Below, one piece after another: positions 1 to 6,659 of a stretch of 13,863 nucleotides of DNA. Made by a program: the position numbers and the translations under genes. The stretch covers positions 1 to 13,863 of the forward strand of contig JALULB010000082.1 of NCBI GenBank assembly GCA_027041035.1, written 5' to 3'. The stretch comes from Sedimenticola sp. (GTDB lineage Bacteria; Pseudomonadota; Gammaproteobacteria; Chromatiales; Chromatiaceae). The stretch's first letter is position 1. Each line of letters begins with the position of its first letter. The notes beneath the pieces are model-generated. The model had not been told where the DNA came from. It made no database searches and worked only from the letters and a program-made list of their open reading frames with translations.

Positions 1-50
1 GATGAGGTGTATGGCAGCCCGTGCTCGCCCAGGCTGCCATACACCTCATC
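1..50. repeat. Perfect 19-bp inverted repeat at the window edge
   Basis: Bases 1-19 are the exact reverse complement of bases 32-50, with a 12-nt loop. It lies inside the rfbB reading frame and ends flush with the first base of the window. A natural hairpin of this size exactly at a contig end, with coding sense lost in the distal arm, suggests a fold-back or chimeric end rather than biology. Confidence 0.9.
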
Positions 51-440
51 GGTCGACACATGCAGAAAACGAAAATCCGCGTTGCGGCTTTCATCGAAAT
101 AGCGCCGCGCCGCGTCGAGCAGCACATAGGTGCCGAGCACGTTGGTACGGATGAAGGCCTCCGGACCCTCGATCGAGCGATCGACATGGCTCTCGGCGGC
201 GAAGTTGACGATCGCATCCGGCCTGTACTCGGCCAGCAGGCGCTTCACCAGCTCGCTGTCGCCGATATCACCCTTGATGAAACGATGCCGATCTTCATCC
301 AGCCCGCTCAAGGTATCGAGATTGCCGGCATAGGTCAGCGCATCCAGATTGATGACCCGGATGCCGTCCATTTCCAGCAGATAACGAACGAAGTTACCCC
401 CGATGAAGCCGGCACCGCCGGTGACCAGCAGGGTTTTCAT
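1..440 (-). CDS. rfbB: dTDP-glucose 4,6-dehydratase, N-terminal part (runs off the window)
   Basis: This enzyme converts dTDP-glucose to dTDP-4-keto-6-deoxyglucose, the second step of dTDP-L-rhamnose and related deoxysugar synthesis, in the cytoplasm. About 146 codons are visible, of the roughly 350 usual for the family. The protein starts MKTLLVTGGAGFIGGNF, a Rossmann GxxGxxG NAD-binding motif of an extended SDR. It continues with LDALTYAGN, NFAAESHVDRSI (residues ~98-109) and the active-site STDEVYG (129-135). The catalytic YxxxK would lie beyond the edge. The ATG is 14 nt after the ssb stop, so the two are probably cotranscribed. Residues after about 141 (LPYTS) do not follow the family pattern, in which FTE is expected after G-x-G-L. 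This stretch is one arm of an inverted repeat at the window end, so the last few codons may be artefactual. Identification is firm. Exact paralogue (RmlB or RffG type) cannot be settled. Confidence 0.93.
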   Translation of the reverse strand, partial: MKTLLVTGGAGFIGGNFVRYLLEMDGIRVINLDALTYAGNLDTLSGLDEDRHRFIKGDIGDSELVKRLLAEYRPDAIVNFAAESHVDRSIEGPEAFIRTNVLGTYVLLDAARRYFDESRNADFRFLHVSTDEVYGSLGEHGLPYTS

Positions 441-454
441 CCCGACGGACACCG

Positions 455-952
455 TCAGAACGGGATATCGTCATCGAAGCCGTCGCTGCCGCCGGAGGGC
501 TGCGGGGTAGACGGCGGCATGCCGCCGCCTCCGCCGGCACCTCCACCGCCACCACCGCCGCCGGAAGAGGCAGGCATGGACGATCCGCCAAACTCAGCCT
601 CGCCACCACCACCGCGACCGCTGAGCATCTGCATGTTGTCGGCGACGATCTCGGTGGTATAGCGATCTTGACCGTTCTGGTCCTGCCATTTACGTGTTTG
701 CAGCTTGCCCTCGATATACACCTTCATGCCTTTTTTCAGGTATTCGCCGGCGATCTCACCAAGGCGACGAAACATCACCACGCGGTGCCATTCGGTACGT
801 TCCTGGTTCTGGCCAGTATTCTTGTCCTTCCAGGTTTCCGAGGTGGCAACGGTGATGTTCGCCACCGCGCCGCCATTCGGCATATAACGCACCTCCGGGT
901 CTTTACCAAGATTCCCGATCAGAATGACCTTGTTTACACTGCCTCTGGACAT
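455..952 (-). CDS. ssb: Single-stranded DNA-binding protein SSB
   Basis: SSB coats single-stranded DNA during replication, repair and recombination and recruits partner proteins through its acidic tip. The 165-residue protein has the typical OB-fold domain at residues ~1-112, beginning [20 protein letters not shown], with the conserved [14 protein letters not shown] and TEWHRVV segments. A glycine-rich linker (~113-150) follows, then the canonical C-terminal tip DDDIPF. Length is close to the usual ~170. The ATG is preceded by AGGA about 8 nt upstream. The gene lies 59 nt downstream of cysC and 14 nt upstream of rfbB. The glycine tract makes a GC-rich run whose other strand reads as polyproline, which is a shadow. 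Identification is certain. Confidence 0.98.
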   Translation of the reverse strand: MSRGSVNKVILIGNLGKDPEVRYMPNGGAVANITVATSETWKDKNTGQNQERTEWHRVVMFRRLGEIAGEYLKKGMKVYIEGKLQTRKWQDQNGQDRYTTEIVADNMQMLSGRGGGGEAEFGGSSMPASSGGGGGGGGAGGGGGMPPSTPQPSGGSDGFDDDIPF

Positions 953-1011
953 AGAAAATTCCTGTTACTGAATAAATGACATGCGAATCCGGGAGTTCCG
1001 GCGCAATAGGC

Positions 1012-1620
1012 TCAAGCCGGCAAGATGCCGCGCATACGCAGTATCGCGATGATCTCGTCGACGTTGTCTTCGACCGAATCCTTGCCGCTATCCACGCGCA
1101 GCTCGGGGTTCAACGGATCCTCGTAAGGCGAACTGATACCGGTGAAGTTCTGGATCTCGCCCTGACGCGCGCGCTTGTACAAGCCCTTCGGATCGCGCTG
1201 CTCGCAGACCTCCAGACCCGCGTCACAGAAGATCTCTATGAACTGTCCATGTGGAAACAGGCTGCGCACGCTTTCCCGATCCGAGCGCAACGGCGAGATG
1301 AATGCGGTCAACACCAGCACACCGGCCTCGACCAACAGTTTCGCGGTTTCACCGACCCGGCGCAGATTCTCATGCCGGTCCTCCAACGTGAAGCCAAGGT
1401 CCGAGCACAAGCCATGGCGCACGTTGTCGCCATCCATGACATAGGTCCGGCAGTTCATTTTGAACAGCCGTTCCTCGGTGGCGTGCGCCAAGGTCGATTT
1501 CCCCGATGCCGACAGGCCGGTGAACCACAGCACCACACTCTTGTGACCGTTCATATGCTCCCGATCAGCACGTGATACCAGACTTTTGTGCCAGGTGATA
1601 TCGGTGGCTTTGCGTTCCAT
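1012..1620 (-). CDS. cysC: Adenylylsulfate (APS) kinase
   Basis: CysC phosphorylates APS with ATP to give PAPS, the sulfate donor for assimilatory reduction or for sulfotransferases. The 202-residue protein has the P-loop GLSASGKST (residues 35-43), the MDGDNVRHGL substrate segment (62-71), the ENLRRVGE motif (84-91) and the FISPLRSDR segment (~107-115) with the phospho-acceptor-position serine. This is the complete kinase domain, without a fused CysN or ATP sulfurylase domain. An AGGAG sits about 9 nt before the ATG and overlaps the cysQ stop (TAG followed by GAG), so translation is probably coupled to cysQ, 13 nt upstream. No cysD, cysN or cysH gene is visible nearby. That may point to PAPS use for sulfation or simply to scattered sulfur genes. 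Identification is certain; the physiological branch is inference. Confidence 0.97.
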   Translation of the reverse strand: MERKATDITWHKSLVSRADREHMNGHKSVVLWFTGLSASGKSTLAHATEERLFKMNCRTYVMDGDNVRHGLCSDLGFTLEDRHENLRRVGETAKLLVEAGVLVLTAFISPLRSDRESVRSLFPHGQFIEIFCDAGLEVCEQRDPKGLYKRARQGEIQNFTGISSPYEDPLNPELRVDSGKDSVEDNVDEIIAILRMRGILPA

Positions 1621-1633
1621 TCGGACAATACTC

Positions 1634-2446
1634 CTAGGTTGACAGACAGCGCCGCCAATCCGGATAGACAGCGGAAAACACCAGAAACTCGGGATTCAAT
1701 AGAGAATCCTTCGTATTATACCGGAATCGCTTCAGGTCCAGCGTGGTCACTTGCCCACCGGCCTGTTCCACGACGCACTGCGCGGCGGCGGTATCCCATT
1801 CAGAGGTGGGTCCCAGCCGGGGATAGATATCCGCCGCGCCTTCGGCCACCAGGCAGAACTTCAGGGAACTGCCCATCGACAACAAGTCGCTGTCGGCAAC
1901 GCAGTCGACGAAGCTGCGCAGTGATTCGGTGGCATGCGACTTGCTGCCAACAATGCGCACCGGCTTGTGCAAGGTACCGGATACCCGAATCGCCTCCAGC
2001 GCGCCATCCCCCCCTTGCTTGAACGCACCGCCACCGGCGACGCCATAGTACAGGGTCGATATGGCCGGCGCATAAACGACACCCATCGTCGGGTAACCGT
2101 CCTCGATCAAGGCGATATTCACGGTGAACTCATGGGTACGCTTGACGAACTCCTTGGTGCCATCCAGGGGATCGATCAACCAGTAGCGTTTCCAGCCACG
2201 ACGCTCGTCCCAGGGCAACGCCGCCGACTCCTCCGACAGTATCGGAATATCCGGTGTCATGGACGCCAGTCCCGCGACGATGGATCTGTGCGAGGCCAGA
2301 TCCGCGTTCGTCAACGGCGAGTCATCCGCCTTCTTCTCGACCGAGATGTCATCGGCATCATAGATCTTCATGATCTCCCCGCCCGCCTCGCGAGCGAGCT
2401 GGACCAAACCCTCAATATCGATATCCCGCATGGATTCACTGCTCAT
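1634..2446 (-). CDS. cysQ: 3'(2'),5'-bisphosphate nucleotidase (PAP phosphatase)
   Basis: CysQ hydrolyses PAP, the by-product of PAPS use, to AMP and phosphate, relieving PAP inhibition. It belongs to the Mg2+-dependent, lithium-sensitive FIG superfamily. Numbered from the start chosen here, the metal-site motifs are all present: KKADDSPLTNAD (38-49), ILSEESA (69-75), LIDPLDGTKEF (90-100) and EWDTAAA (216-222). Length is 270 residues, normal for the family. The start is uncertain. The longest frame opens with TTG at 2494, inside the terminator of the upstream gene, which is unlikely. ATGs at 2461, 2446 and 2431 are all possible, and none has a strong ribosome site; the MRDIDIEGL start at 2431 aligns best with short E. 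coli-like N-termini. It forms a pair with cysC 13 nt downstream, a sensible make-and-recycle PAPS unit. Confidence 0.95.
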   Translation of the reverse strand: MSSESMRDIDIEGLVQLAREAGGEIMKIYDADDISVEKKADDSPLTNADLASHRSIVAGLASMTPDIPILSEESAALPWDERRGWKRYWLIDPLDGTKEFVKRTHEFTVNIALIEDGYPTMGVVYAPAISTLYYGVAGGGAFKQGGDGALEAIRVSGTLHKPVRIVGSKSHATESLRSFVDCVADSDLLSMGSSLKFCLVAEGAADIYPRLGPTSEWDTAAAQCVVEQAGGQVTTLDLKRFRYNTKDSLLNPEFLVFSAVYPDWRRCLST

Positions 2447-2491
2447 ATTCAATCGATTCATACTGCCACGAACGGCGGCAATCTCCACATG

Positions 2492-2524
2492 CAAAAAAGC
2501 CCCGCCTCCCTTGGGAAGCGGGGC
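2492..2524 (-). terminator. Rho-independent terminator of the PASTA/IPTL-CTERM gene
   Basis: On the minus strand a GC-rich stem (2499-2510 pairing with 2513-2524, 11 of 12 pairs, tight loop) is followed by six T residues at 2493-2498. It lies about 30 nt after the stop of the gene ending at 2553 and just before cysQ. It therefore separates the exported-protein gene from the cysQ-cysC-ssb-rfbB run, which should have its own promoter. Confidence 0.93.
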
Positions 2525-2552
2525 CTTCCGGCCTTAAGTCAGATCACTCGGA

Positions 2553-3551
2553 TCAGGCTTCTTTGTTGTGCCGCGTCCAGGCAACCAGACCGACCAGCAT
2601 GGCCAGCAGGATCAATGCCCACTCGGACAGGGTCGGAACGCCGGTGGCGCTGCCGCCGGCACCGATCGGAGCCGCGATAGTCAACGCAACGGTATCACCC
2701 GTACTTGCGTTAGAACCCGCTGCCGGGCTCTGAGATATCACCGTGCCAACCGGCAATGCGCTGGGCACCGATGCCGAGGACACATTCAAGCCAGCGGCGG
2801 TCAACGTTGCCGTCGCGGCCGCCTGGGTGTTGCCCACGACATTCGGAACGACGATCGGACCCGTGGAAACCACCAGGTTCACGGCACTGCCGCCCGCAAC
2901 GGAAGCACCCGCCGCCGGGGATTGGCTGATAACGTCGCCATTCGGAACGGTTGCGCTACCCGCGTTGGTAACCGCACCGACCACCAAGCCCGCGCCGGTA
3001 ATTGCCGCCGTGGCATTGGCCTGACTCTGACCGACGACATTGGGCACCGTGGTTGCCAGATCGATCTGAACCGGCGCTGCCAGCAGGGTGTAGCCGGCGG
3101 CAGTGGAGCTGGCGCTGTAGTTCAGCGTGGTACCCGTAAAGCCGGCGGTAGTGGTGAAGTTCGCGGTAAACAGCGGGTTGACCGGCTCGTTACCAACGCC
3201 CGGCCAGTTGGAGCCGACATCGATCCATGAAACCAGGACCACGCGGTCGGTCGCCGCGTCCCCGTCTTCGTTACCGGCATCGGCCTGCTCTGAGACCGGC
3301 TGAGCACCGCTCGCGAATATGTTGGTCAAGCTGACGAACGTCAACTGAGATGAATCATAGTGGATGCGCAGCCCCACACCGCTGGTCGTTTCATCCTGGG
3401 GATTCTGCGAATTATATGCGGCATTGAAGCTGACGTTGGTCGATGCCGCGACCGCTTGCGTCGCCGGCGTGGAGGTGATCACCTGCTCCGCCGCAAAAGC
3501 GCCTGAAGAGGCCAACAGCAGCGCGGCCCCAATTACACGTAAAAATTTCAT
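2553..3551 (-). CDS. Exported protein with cohesin-like region, two PASTA repeats and IPTL-CTERM sorting tail
   Basis: The 332-residue protein starts MKFLRVIGAALLLASSGAFA, a signal peptide with cleavage near residue 20. Residues ~22-165 form a beta-rich region resembling cohesin-type domains: GVGLRIHYDSSQLTFVSL (58-75), then VVLVSWIDVG and LFTANFTTTAGF strands. Two PASTA repeats follow (~167-231 and ~232-293), each with VPNVVG near its start and VISQSPAAGS or VISQSPAAGA near its end. The tail has VPTLSEW (305-311), a hydrophobic helix and a basic end, TRHNKEA. That is the IPTL-CTERM architecture, normally processed by an exosortase of the XrtH type. The upstream in-frame extension to 3635 was rejected because an excellent ribosome site precedes the ATG at 3551. 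It is monocistronic or last in its unit, with a strong terminator. PASTA repeats bind peptidoglycan or beta-lactams in kinases and PBPs; their role here is unknown. It could be a surface scaffold or adhesin. Confidence 0.88.
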   Translation of the reverse strand: MKFLRVIGAALLLASSGAFAAEQVITSTPATQAVAASTNVSFNAAYNSQNPQDETTSGVGLRIHYDSSQLTFVSLTNIFASGAQPVSEQADAGNEDGDAATDRVVLVSWIDVGSNWPGVGNEPVNPLFTANFTTTAGFTGTTLNYSASSTAAGYTLLAAPVQIDLATTVPNVVGQSQANATAAITGAGLVVGAVTNAGSATVPNGDVISQSPAAGASVAGGSAVNLVVSTGPIVVPNVVGNTQAAATATLTAAGLNVSSASVPSALPVGTVISQSPAAGSNASTGDTVALTIAAPIGAGGSATGVPTLSEWALILLAMLVGLVAWTRHNKEA

Positions 3552-3556
3552 ATCTA

Positions 3557-3565
3557 CCCTTCCTT
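3557..3565 (-). promoter_or_regulatory. Strong ribosome binding site that fixes the start of the PASTA/IPTL-CTERM gene
   Basis: On the minus strand AAGGAAGGG lies 5 nt before the ATG at 3551. It is an excellent Shine-Dalgarno match directly ahead of a signal peptide, so the start is 3551 rather than the longer open frame at 3635. Confidence 0.8.
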
Positions 3566-3655
3566 TATTCCCAAACCAAGTACGAAAACCCAAGAGAGCA
3601 TGCCCGAATGGCAACAAACCAACAAAGCGATTCATTACCCGGCATATTCAAAAAA

Positions 3656-3674
3656 GTGCAATTTTCGCGGTAAC
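3656..3674 (-). promoter_or_regulatory. Possible shared intergenic motif, copy 1
   Basis: In the 278-base gap between the PASTA and FG-GAP genes, the minus strand reads GTTACCGCGAAAATTGCAC. A similar string, GTTACCCCGGAAATTTCAT, lies at 6507-6525 on the plus strand upstream of the FG-GAP gene (15 of the first 18 bases equal by eye). It may be an operator or promoter element, but with two or three sites this could be chance. The -12/-24 spacing resembles sigma-54, but the invariant GG is missing. Confidence 0.25.
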
Positions 3675-3765
3675 TTACCCATCCATCATGACGGGATTTA
3701 TGATACCCACGTCAGAATTATGAACCATGGATCGCAATAATACAACAGTCATCCGCTCTGGATGC

Positions 3766-3789
3766 AAAAAAAGTGTCTCCTTTCACACT
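3766..3789 (-). terminator. Weak candidate terminator after the FG-GAP gene
   Basis: On the minus strand AGTGT (3785-3789) pairs with ACACT (3772-3776) across an 8-nt loop, followed directly by seven Ts (3766-3772, the first shared with the stem). It lies about 40 nt after the stop at 3830. The stem is short, so termination would be inefficient. Confidence 0.4.
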
Positions 3790-3829
3790 CATGTGTCGCT
3801 AATACGCAACAATCATGCTATATCAGAGA

Positions 3830-6361
3830 TCAGAGGCCAACCCCGGCGGCCCAGGCCTCGACCAGCGCGGAAGTGGTATTTGTTGCATTGGGCGCAAGCG
3901 CGCTCTGGATCAGTGCAGGACCGCGAAAACCAAACATATAACGAATAATGATGATGCCGTCGGTCAATGCGTCCACCGCGCCGTTTCCATCGGCATCCAG
4001 CGTCGGGTTCAGTCCCGCCATGTGTGTTTCGATCGCCGGGCCATCGGCCGTCGCGTCCGGCGCGATGGCGCTTTGGATCAACGCCGGACCGAGAAAGCCG
4101 AACATGTAGCGGATAATGATGATCCCATCCGTCAATGCATCGACGACACCGTTACCATCGACATCGAAACCTTGGGCCCCACCCGCGAAGGGATCATGCC
4201 GCAGCGCGATATTCAAACCGTTCGCCGCGATAAAGGCATCGAGATCCTCGTCACCGTCCAGATCGCCAAGGGCAACGGCACGCCCCTTGACAGCTGGTAA
4301 CGCGATACTGCTGTCGGTGAAGTTAGCCACGCCGTCGTTATACAGCACCTTGTTCGTCCCGCTATCGCTGACAACGAAGACGTCGCTGCCGCCCGCCGAG
4401 TCGATGTCGCCGATAGCGGCATCCCAACCATCCGATACGATGCCCACGCCACTAGACGGATTGAAGGTTCCATCACCCACCCCGCTCCAAAGCAGGTTAC
4501 TTCCGGAGGTAACCCCAAAAGCATCGATATTCCCATCCCCCGTCAACTCGCCCAATGCGACCTTACGCACATTTCCACTGGGGTTGTTAAGGAAATTACT
4601 CGAATTGAATTGACCATGATTCGCCGGATCATTGATCCAGGCGCGTATCTCGCCACTCGGCGTCGAAGCCCCCCGGATACCTGTGATCAGCAGATCAAAA
4701 AGTCCATCGTTATTGACATCCTCGATGACAACGGTCGCGCTTTGATTGTTACCGGCCGAAAGCGCCTGTGGCGCCGCATTGAACTGGCAAGGCACCGCAT
4801 TGCCATCGCCCACATTGAGCCAGACTTGGTCGGGTGAGCCAAAGTTCGCAATGACCACATCCGGGCAGGCGTCGTCATCCAGTTCGACGGCGGCAACCCC
4901 GAGACTCTGACTCGTTCCACCACTCCCGAGCACGGTTCCGCTATCGCTAAAAATGCCATTGCCGTCATTCAGCCACACGCGGTTAGGCCCGCCACTGCCA
5001 TTCGCGACAACCGCGTCCAGATCACCATCCTGATCGAAATCCGCCAACGCCACGCCCTGAGAGTCTTCGTTTGCAAGTGACTGGATAAGCTGAAACTGCA
5101 TGCCGGGGTTGTTTCTCAGCACGCTATTCGCGCCACTGCTGGCGACGAAAGCATCCAGATCGCCATCGCCGTCGAGATCACCAAGCGCCACGGCATTGCT
5201 CAGACTGGCCGTTGTCATGCTCTGGCCAGCGACAAAGTTGCCGATATCGTTCTGGTTCAACCAGATGTGGTTCGGTTGCGTGCGCGTGGCGCCCGCGCCG
5301 ACAAAGATATCATCCGCCCGGCCATCGTTATCGAAATCGCCCAAGGCCGCCGAAGAGCTGTATGAAACACCAAAATTCAAGCCCGCGGCCACGAAATTGA
5401 TCGTGCCCGGCGTACTCGTATTCAACCAGATCTTGTCCGCGCCATTGCTGAAGTCGTTCGCCACATAAACATCCGGCTTGCCGTCTCCACTGGCATCGTA
5501 AACGACCAGATCCTGGCTGGAGGCGGTACCGAGTAGCAAGGTGGTATCGGAGAATCCACCCGAACCATCGCCTTTCCATACGTGGTTGCCATTCACTTCG
5601 CCGAAAAACGCGTCGAGATTACCATCGCCATCGAAATCAACGAGCGCAACCGCCTTGGTTGTCGAAGCGTTGCCGGTAGCCGGCGCGGTACCCGCGCTGA
5701 ACACGCCACTGCCATTGTTCAGCCAGACAGTGTTCGTCCCATCGTTTGCGACAACGGCATCGAGATCACCATCTCCATCGAGATCGCCCAAGGCGACGCT
5801 AGCGCTGAGGGCGTTTCCGCCGAGATCCTGCGCCGTCTTCGTGAAAACACCGGCATTGTTCAGCCAAACCGCGTTTGGTGCAAAGGTATTTGCAACGAAC
5901 AGGTCCAAGTCGTTGTCACCATCCAGATCGCCCATGGCGACGCCGAACGAAAAAGTGGTGTCGCCGACGGGTTGTCCAGGAAACGGGGTGAAGGTTCCAC
6001 TCCCATCATTGCGCCAGACTTTGTTATCGGAACCGGAGACGGCCTCGACCGCATCGACATCACCATCGCCGTCGATATCACCGAGCACGACGGCATTGGT
6101 ACCCGCCGCGCCTATCGCCTGCCCGGAGTCCACGAGCGCGCCACTCGCATTTTGCAGCCAGACCCGGCTGGGTCCGTTGGGATCGACGAGCCAGACATCA
6201 TCCCGGCCATCGCCGTTGAAATCGGCCACGCCCACGTCGACGGTACGCCCGACATAATTCGCATCGGCCACCTGCTGCCAGACCTGGTTATAGAAAACCT
6301 CCGCGCTCGCCATGGGCAACAGGCCCAGAAGCAGCAACACGCCTGAAATTCTTTTGATCAT
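3830..6361 (-). CDS. Secreted FG-GAP/VCBS repeat protein with C-terminal paired dockerin-like module
   Basis: The 843-residue protein has a signal peptide, MIKRISGVLLLLGLLPMASA (cleavage near residue 20). I count 14 repeats of about 48 residues between ~40 and ~725, each built around ALGDLDGDGDLDA followed by VWLN. These are FG-GAP/VCBS-type calcium-binding blades; 14 would suit two seven-bladed propellers. Repeats 10 and 13 are degenerate in the calcium loop. The last 113 residues (731-843) hold two dockerin-like units, DVDGNGVVDALTDG (733-746) and DADGNGAVDALTDG, each followed by an IIIIRYMFGF helix. The same module ends the CAP protein encoded upstream. The ATG at 6361 is preceded by AGGA about 10 nt upstream. 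There is no sorting tail or membrane anchor, so the protein is secreted or held through the dockerin-like module. The ligand is unknown; integrin-alpha-like adhesion is one option. Confidence 0.88.
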   Translation of the reverse strand: MIKRISGVLLLLGLLPMASAEVFYNQVWQQVADANYVGRTVDVGVADFNGDGRDDVWLVDPNGPSRVWLQNASGALVDSGQAIGAAGTNAVVLGDIDGDGDVDAVEAVSGSDNKVWRNDGSGTFTPFPGQPVGDTTFSFGVAMGDLDGDNDLDLFVANTFAPNAVWLNNAGVFTKTAQDLGGNALSASVALGDLDGDGDLDAVVANDGTNTVWLNNGSGVFSAGTAPATGNASTTKAVALVDFDGDGNLDAFFGEVNGNHVWKGDGSGGFSDTTLLLGTASSQDLVVYDASGDGKPDVYVANDFSNGADKIWLNTSTPGTINFVAAGLNFGVSYSSSAALGDFDNDGRADDIFVGAGATRTQPNHIWLNQNDIGNFVAGQSMTTASLSNAVALGDLDGDGDLDAFVASSGANSVLRNNPGMQFQLIQSLANEDSQGVALADFDQDGDLDAVVANGSGGPNRVWLNDGNGIFSDSGTVLGSGGTSQSLGVAAVELDDDACPDVVIANFGSPDQVWLNVGDGNAVPCQFNAAPQALSAGNNQSATVVIEDVNNDGLFDLLITGIRGASTPSGEIRAWINDPANHGQFNSSNFLNNPSGNVRKVALGELTGDGNIDAFGVTSGSNLLWSGVGDGTFNPSSGVGIVSDGWDAAIGDIDSAGGSDVFVVSDSGTNKVLYNDGVANFTDSSIALPAVKGRAVALGDLDGDEDLDAFIAANGLNIALRHDPFAGGAQGFDVDGNGVVDALTDGIIIIRYMFGFLGPALIQSAIAPDATADGPAIETHMAGLNPTLDADGNGAVDALTDGIIIIRYMFGFRGPALIQSALAPNATNTTSALVEAWAAGVGL
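3833..4171 (-). other. Dockerin-like double repeat module of the FG-GAP protein
   Basis: This encodes residues 731-843. Each unit has an Asp/Asn calcium loop, then D-A-L-T-D-G, an isoleucine-rich helix ending in MFGF, and an A-L-I-Q-S-A segment. The two units are nearly identical in protein and visibly related in DNA, consistent with internal duplication. Confidence 0.75.
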
Positions 6362-6659
6362 TACACTCTATCCTGATGCGCCAAGGATGCCGGCGCGGTT
6401 GTCACTATCATAAAGTTATACTTTGCTGATTATATCCAATCTGGCGCCGCAGCCACAGCGCCATGCAAAAGTGAGGAACAGTAAGCACTCTATCGCCGCC
6501 GGCGGGGTTACCCCGGAAATTTCATGAATCTGCACGACGAGTGCGCAGCATATTGCTTTTACAAGAATGCTCCTGAAGGCATCGCGCGTCCGCGACTACG
6601 CGCAACTGAAGGAAATTTGTTGTGGAATCAACAGGCAAGCGAGGGCGTGATTTTCCGGG
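6362..6659. other. 298-base gap between the CAP and FG-GAP genes
   Basis: No gene is supported here. It holds the ribosome site of the FG-GAP gene, a GC-rich nested palindrome (ccgccggcgg at 6496-6505, then CGGGGTTACCCCG at 6503-6515) and an AT-rich stretch around 6410-6440. On the minus strand that stretch contains TATAAT without a clear -35 box. The FG-GAP promoter is probably in this gap. I see no good terminator for the CAP gene. Confidence 0.5.

Noticed and set aside
21..662. Plus-strand open frame with a proline-rich stretch
   Set aside because: It is the complement of the glycine-rich SSB linker and of rfbB; no ribosome site and no family resemblance.
2447..2494. TTG-initiated extension of cysQ
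   Set aside because: The TTG lies in the T-tract of a strong terminator and the added residues are not family-like.
3656..3674. Sigma-54 promoter ahead of the PASTA gene
   Set aside because: The TTGCA half and the spacing fit, but the -24 element lacks the invariant GG.
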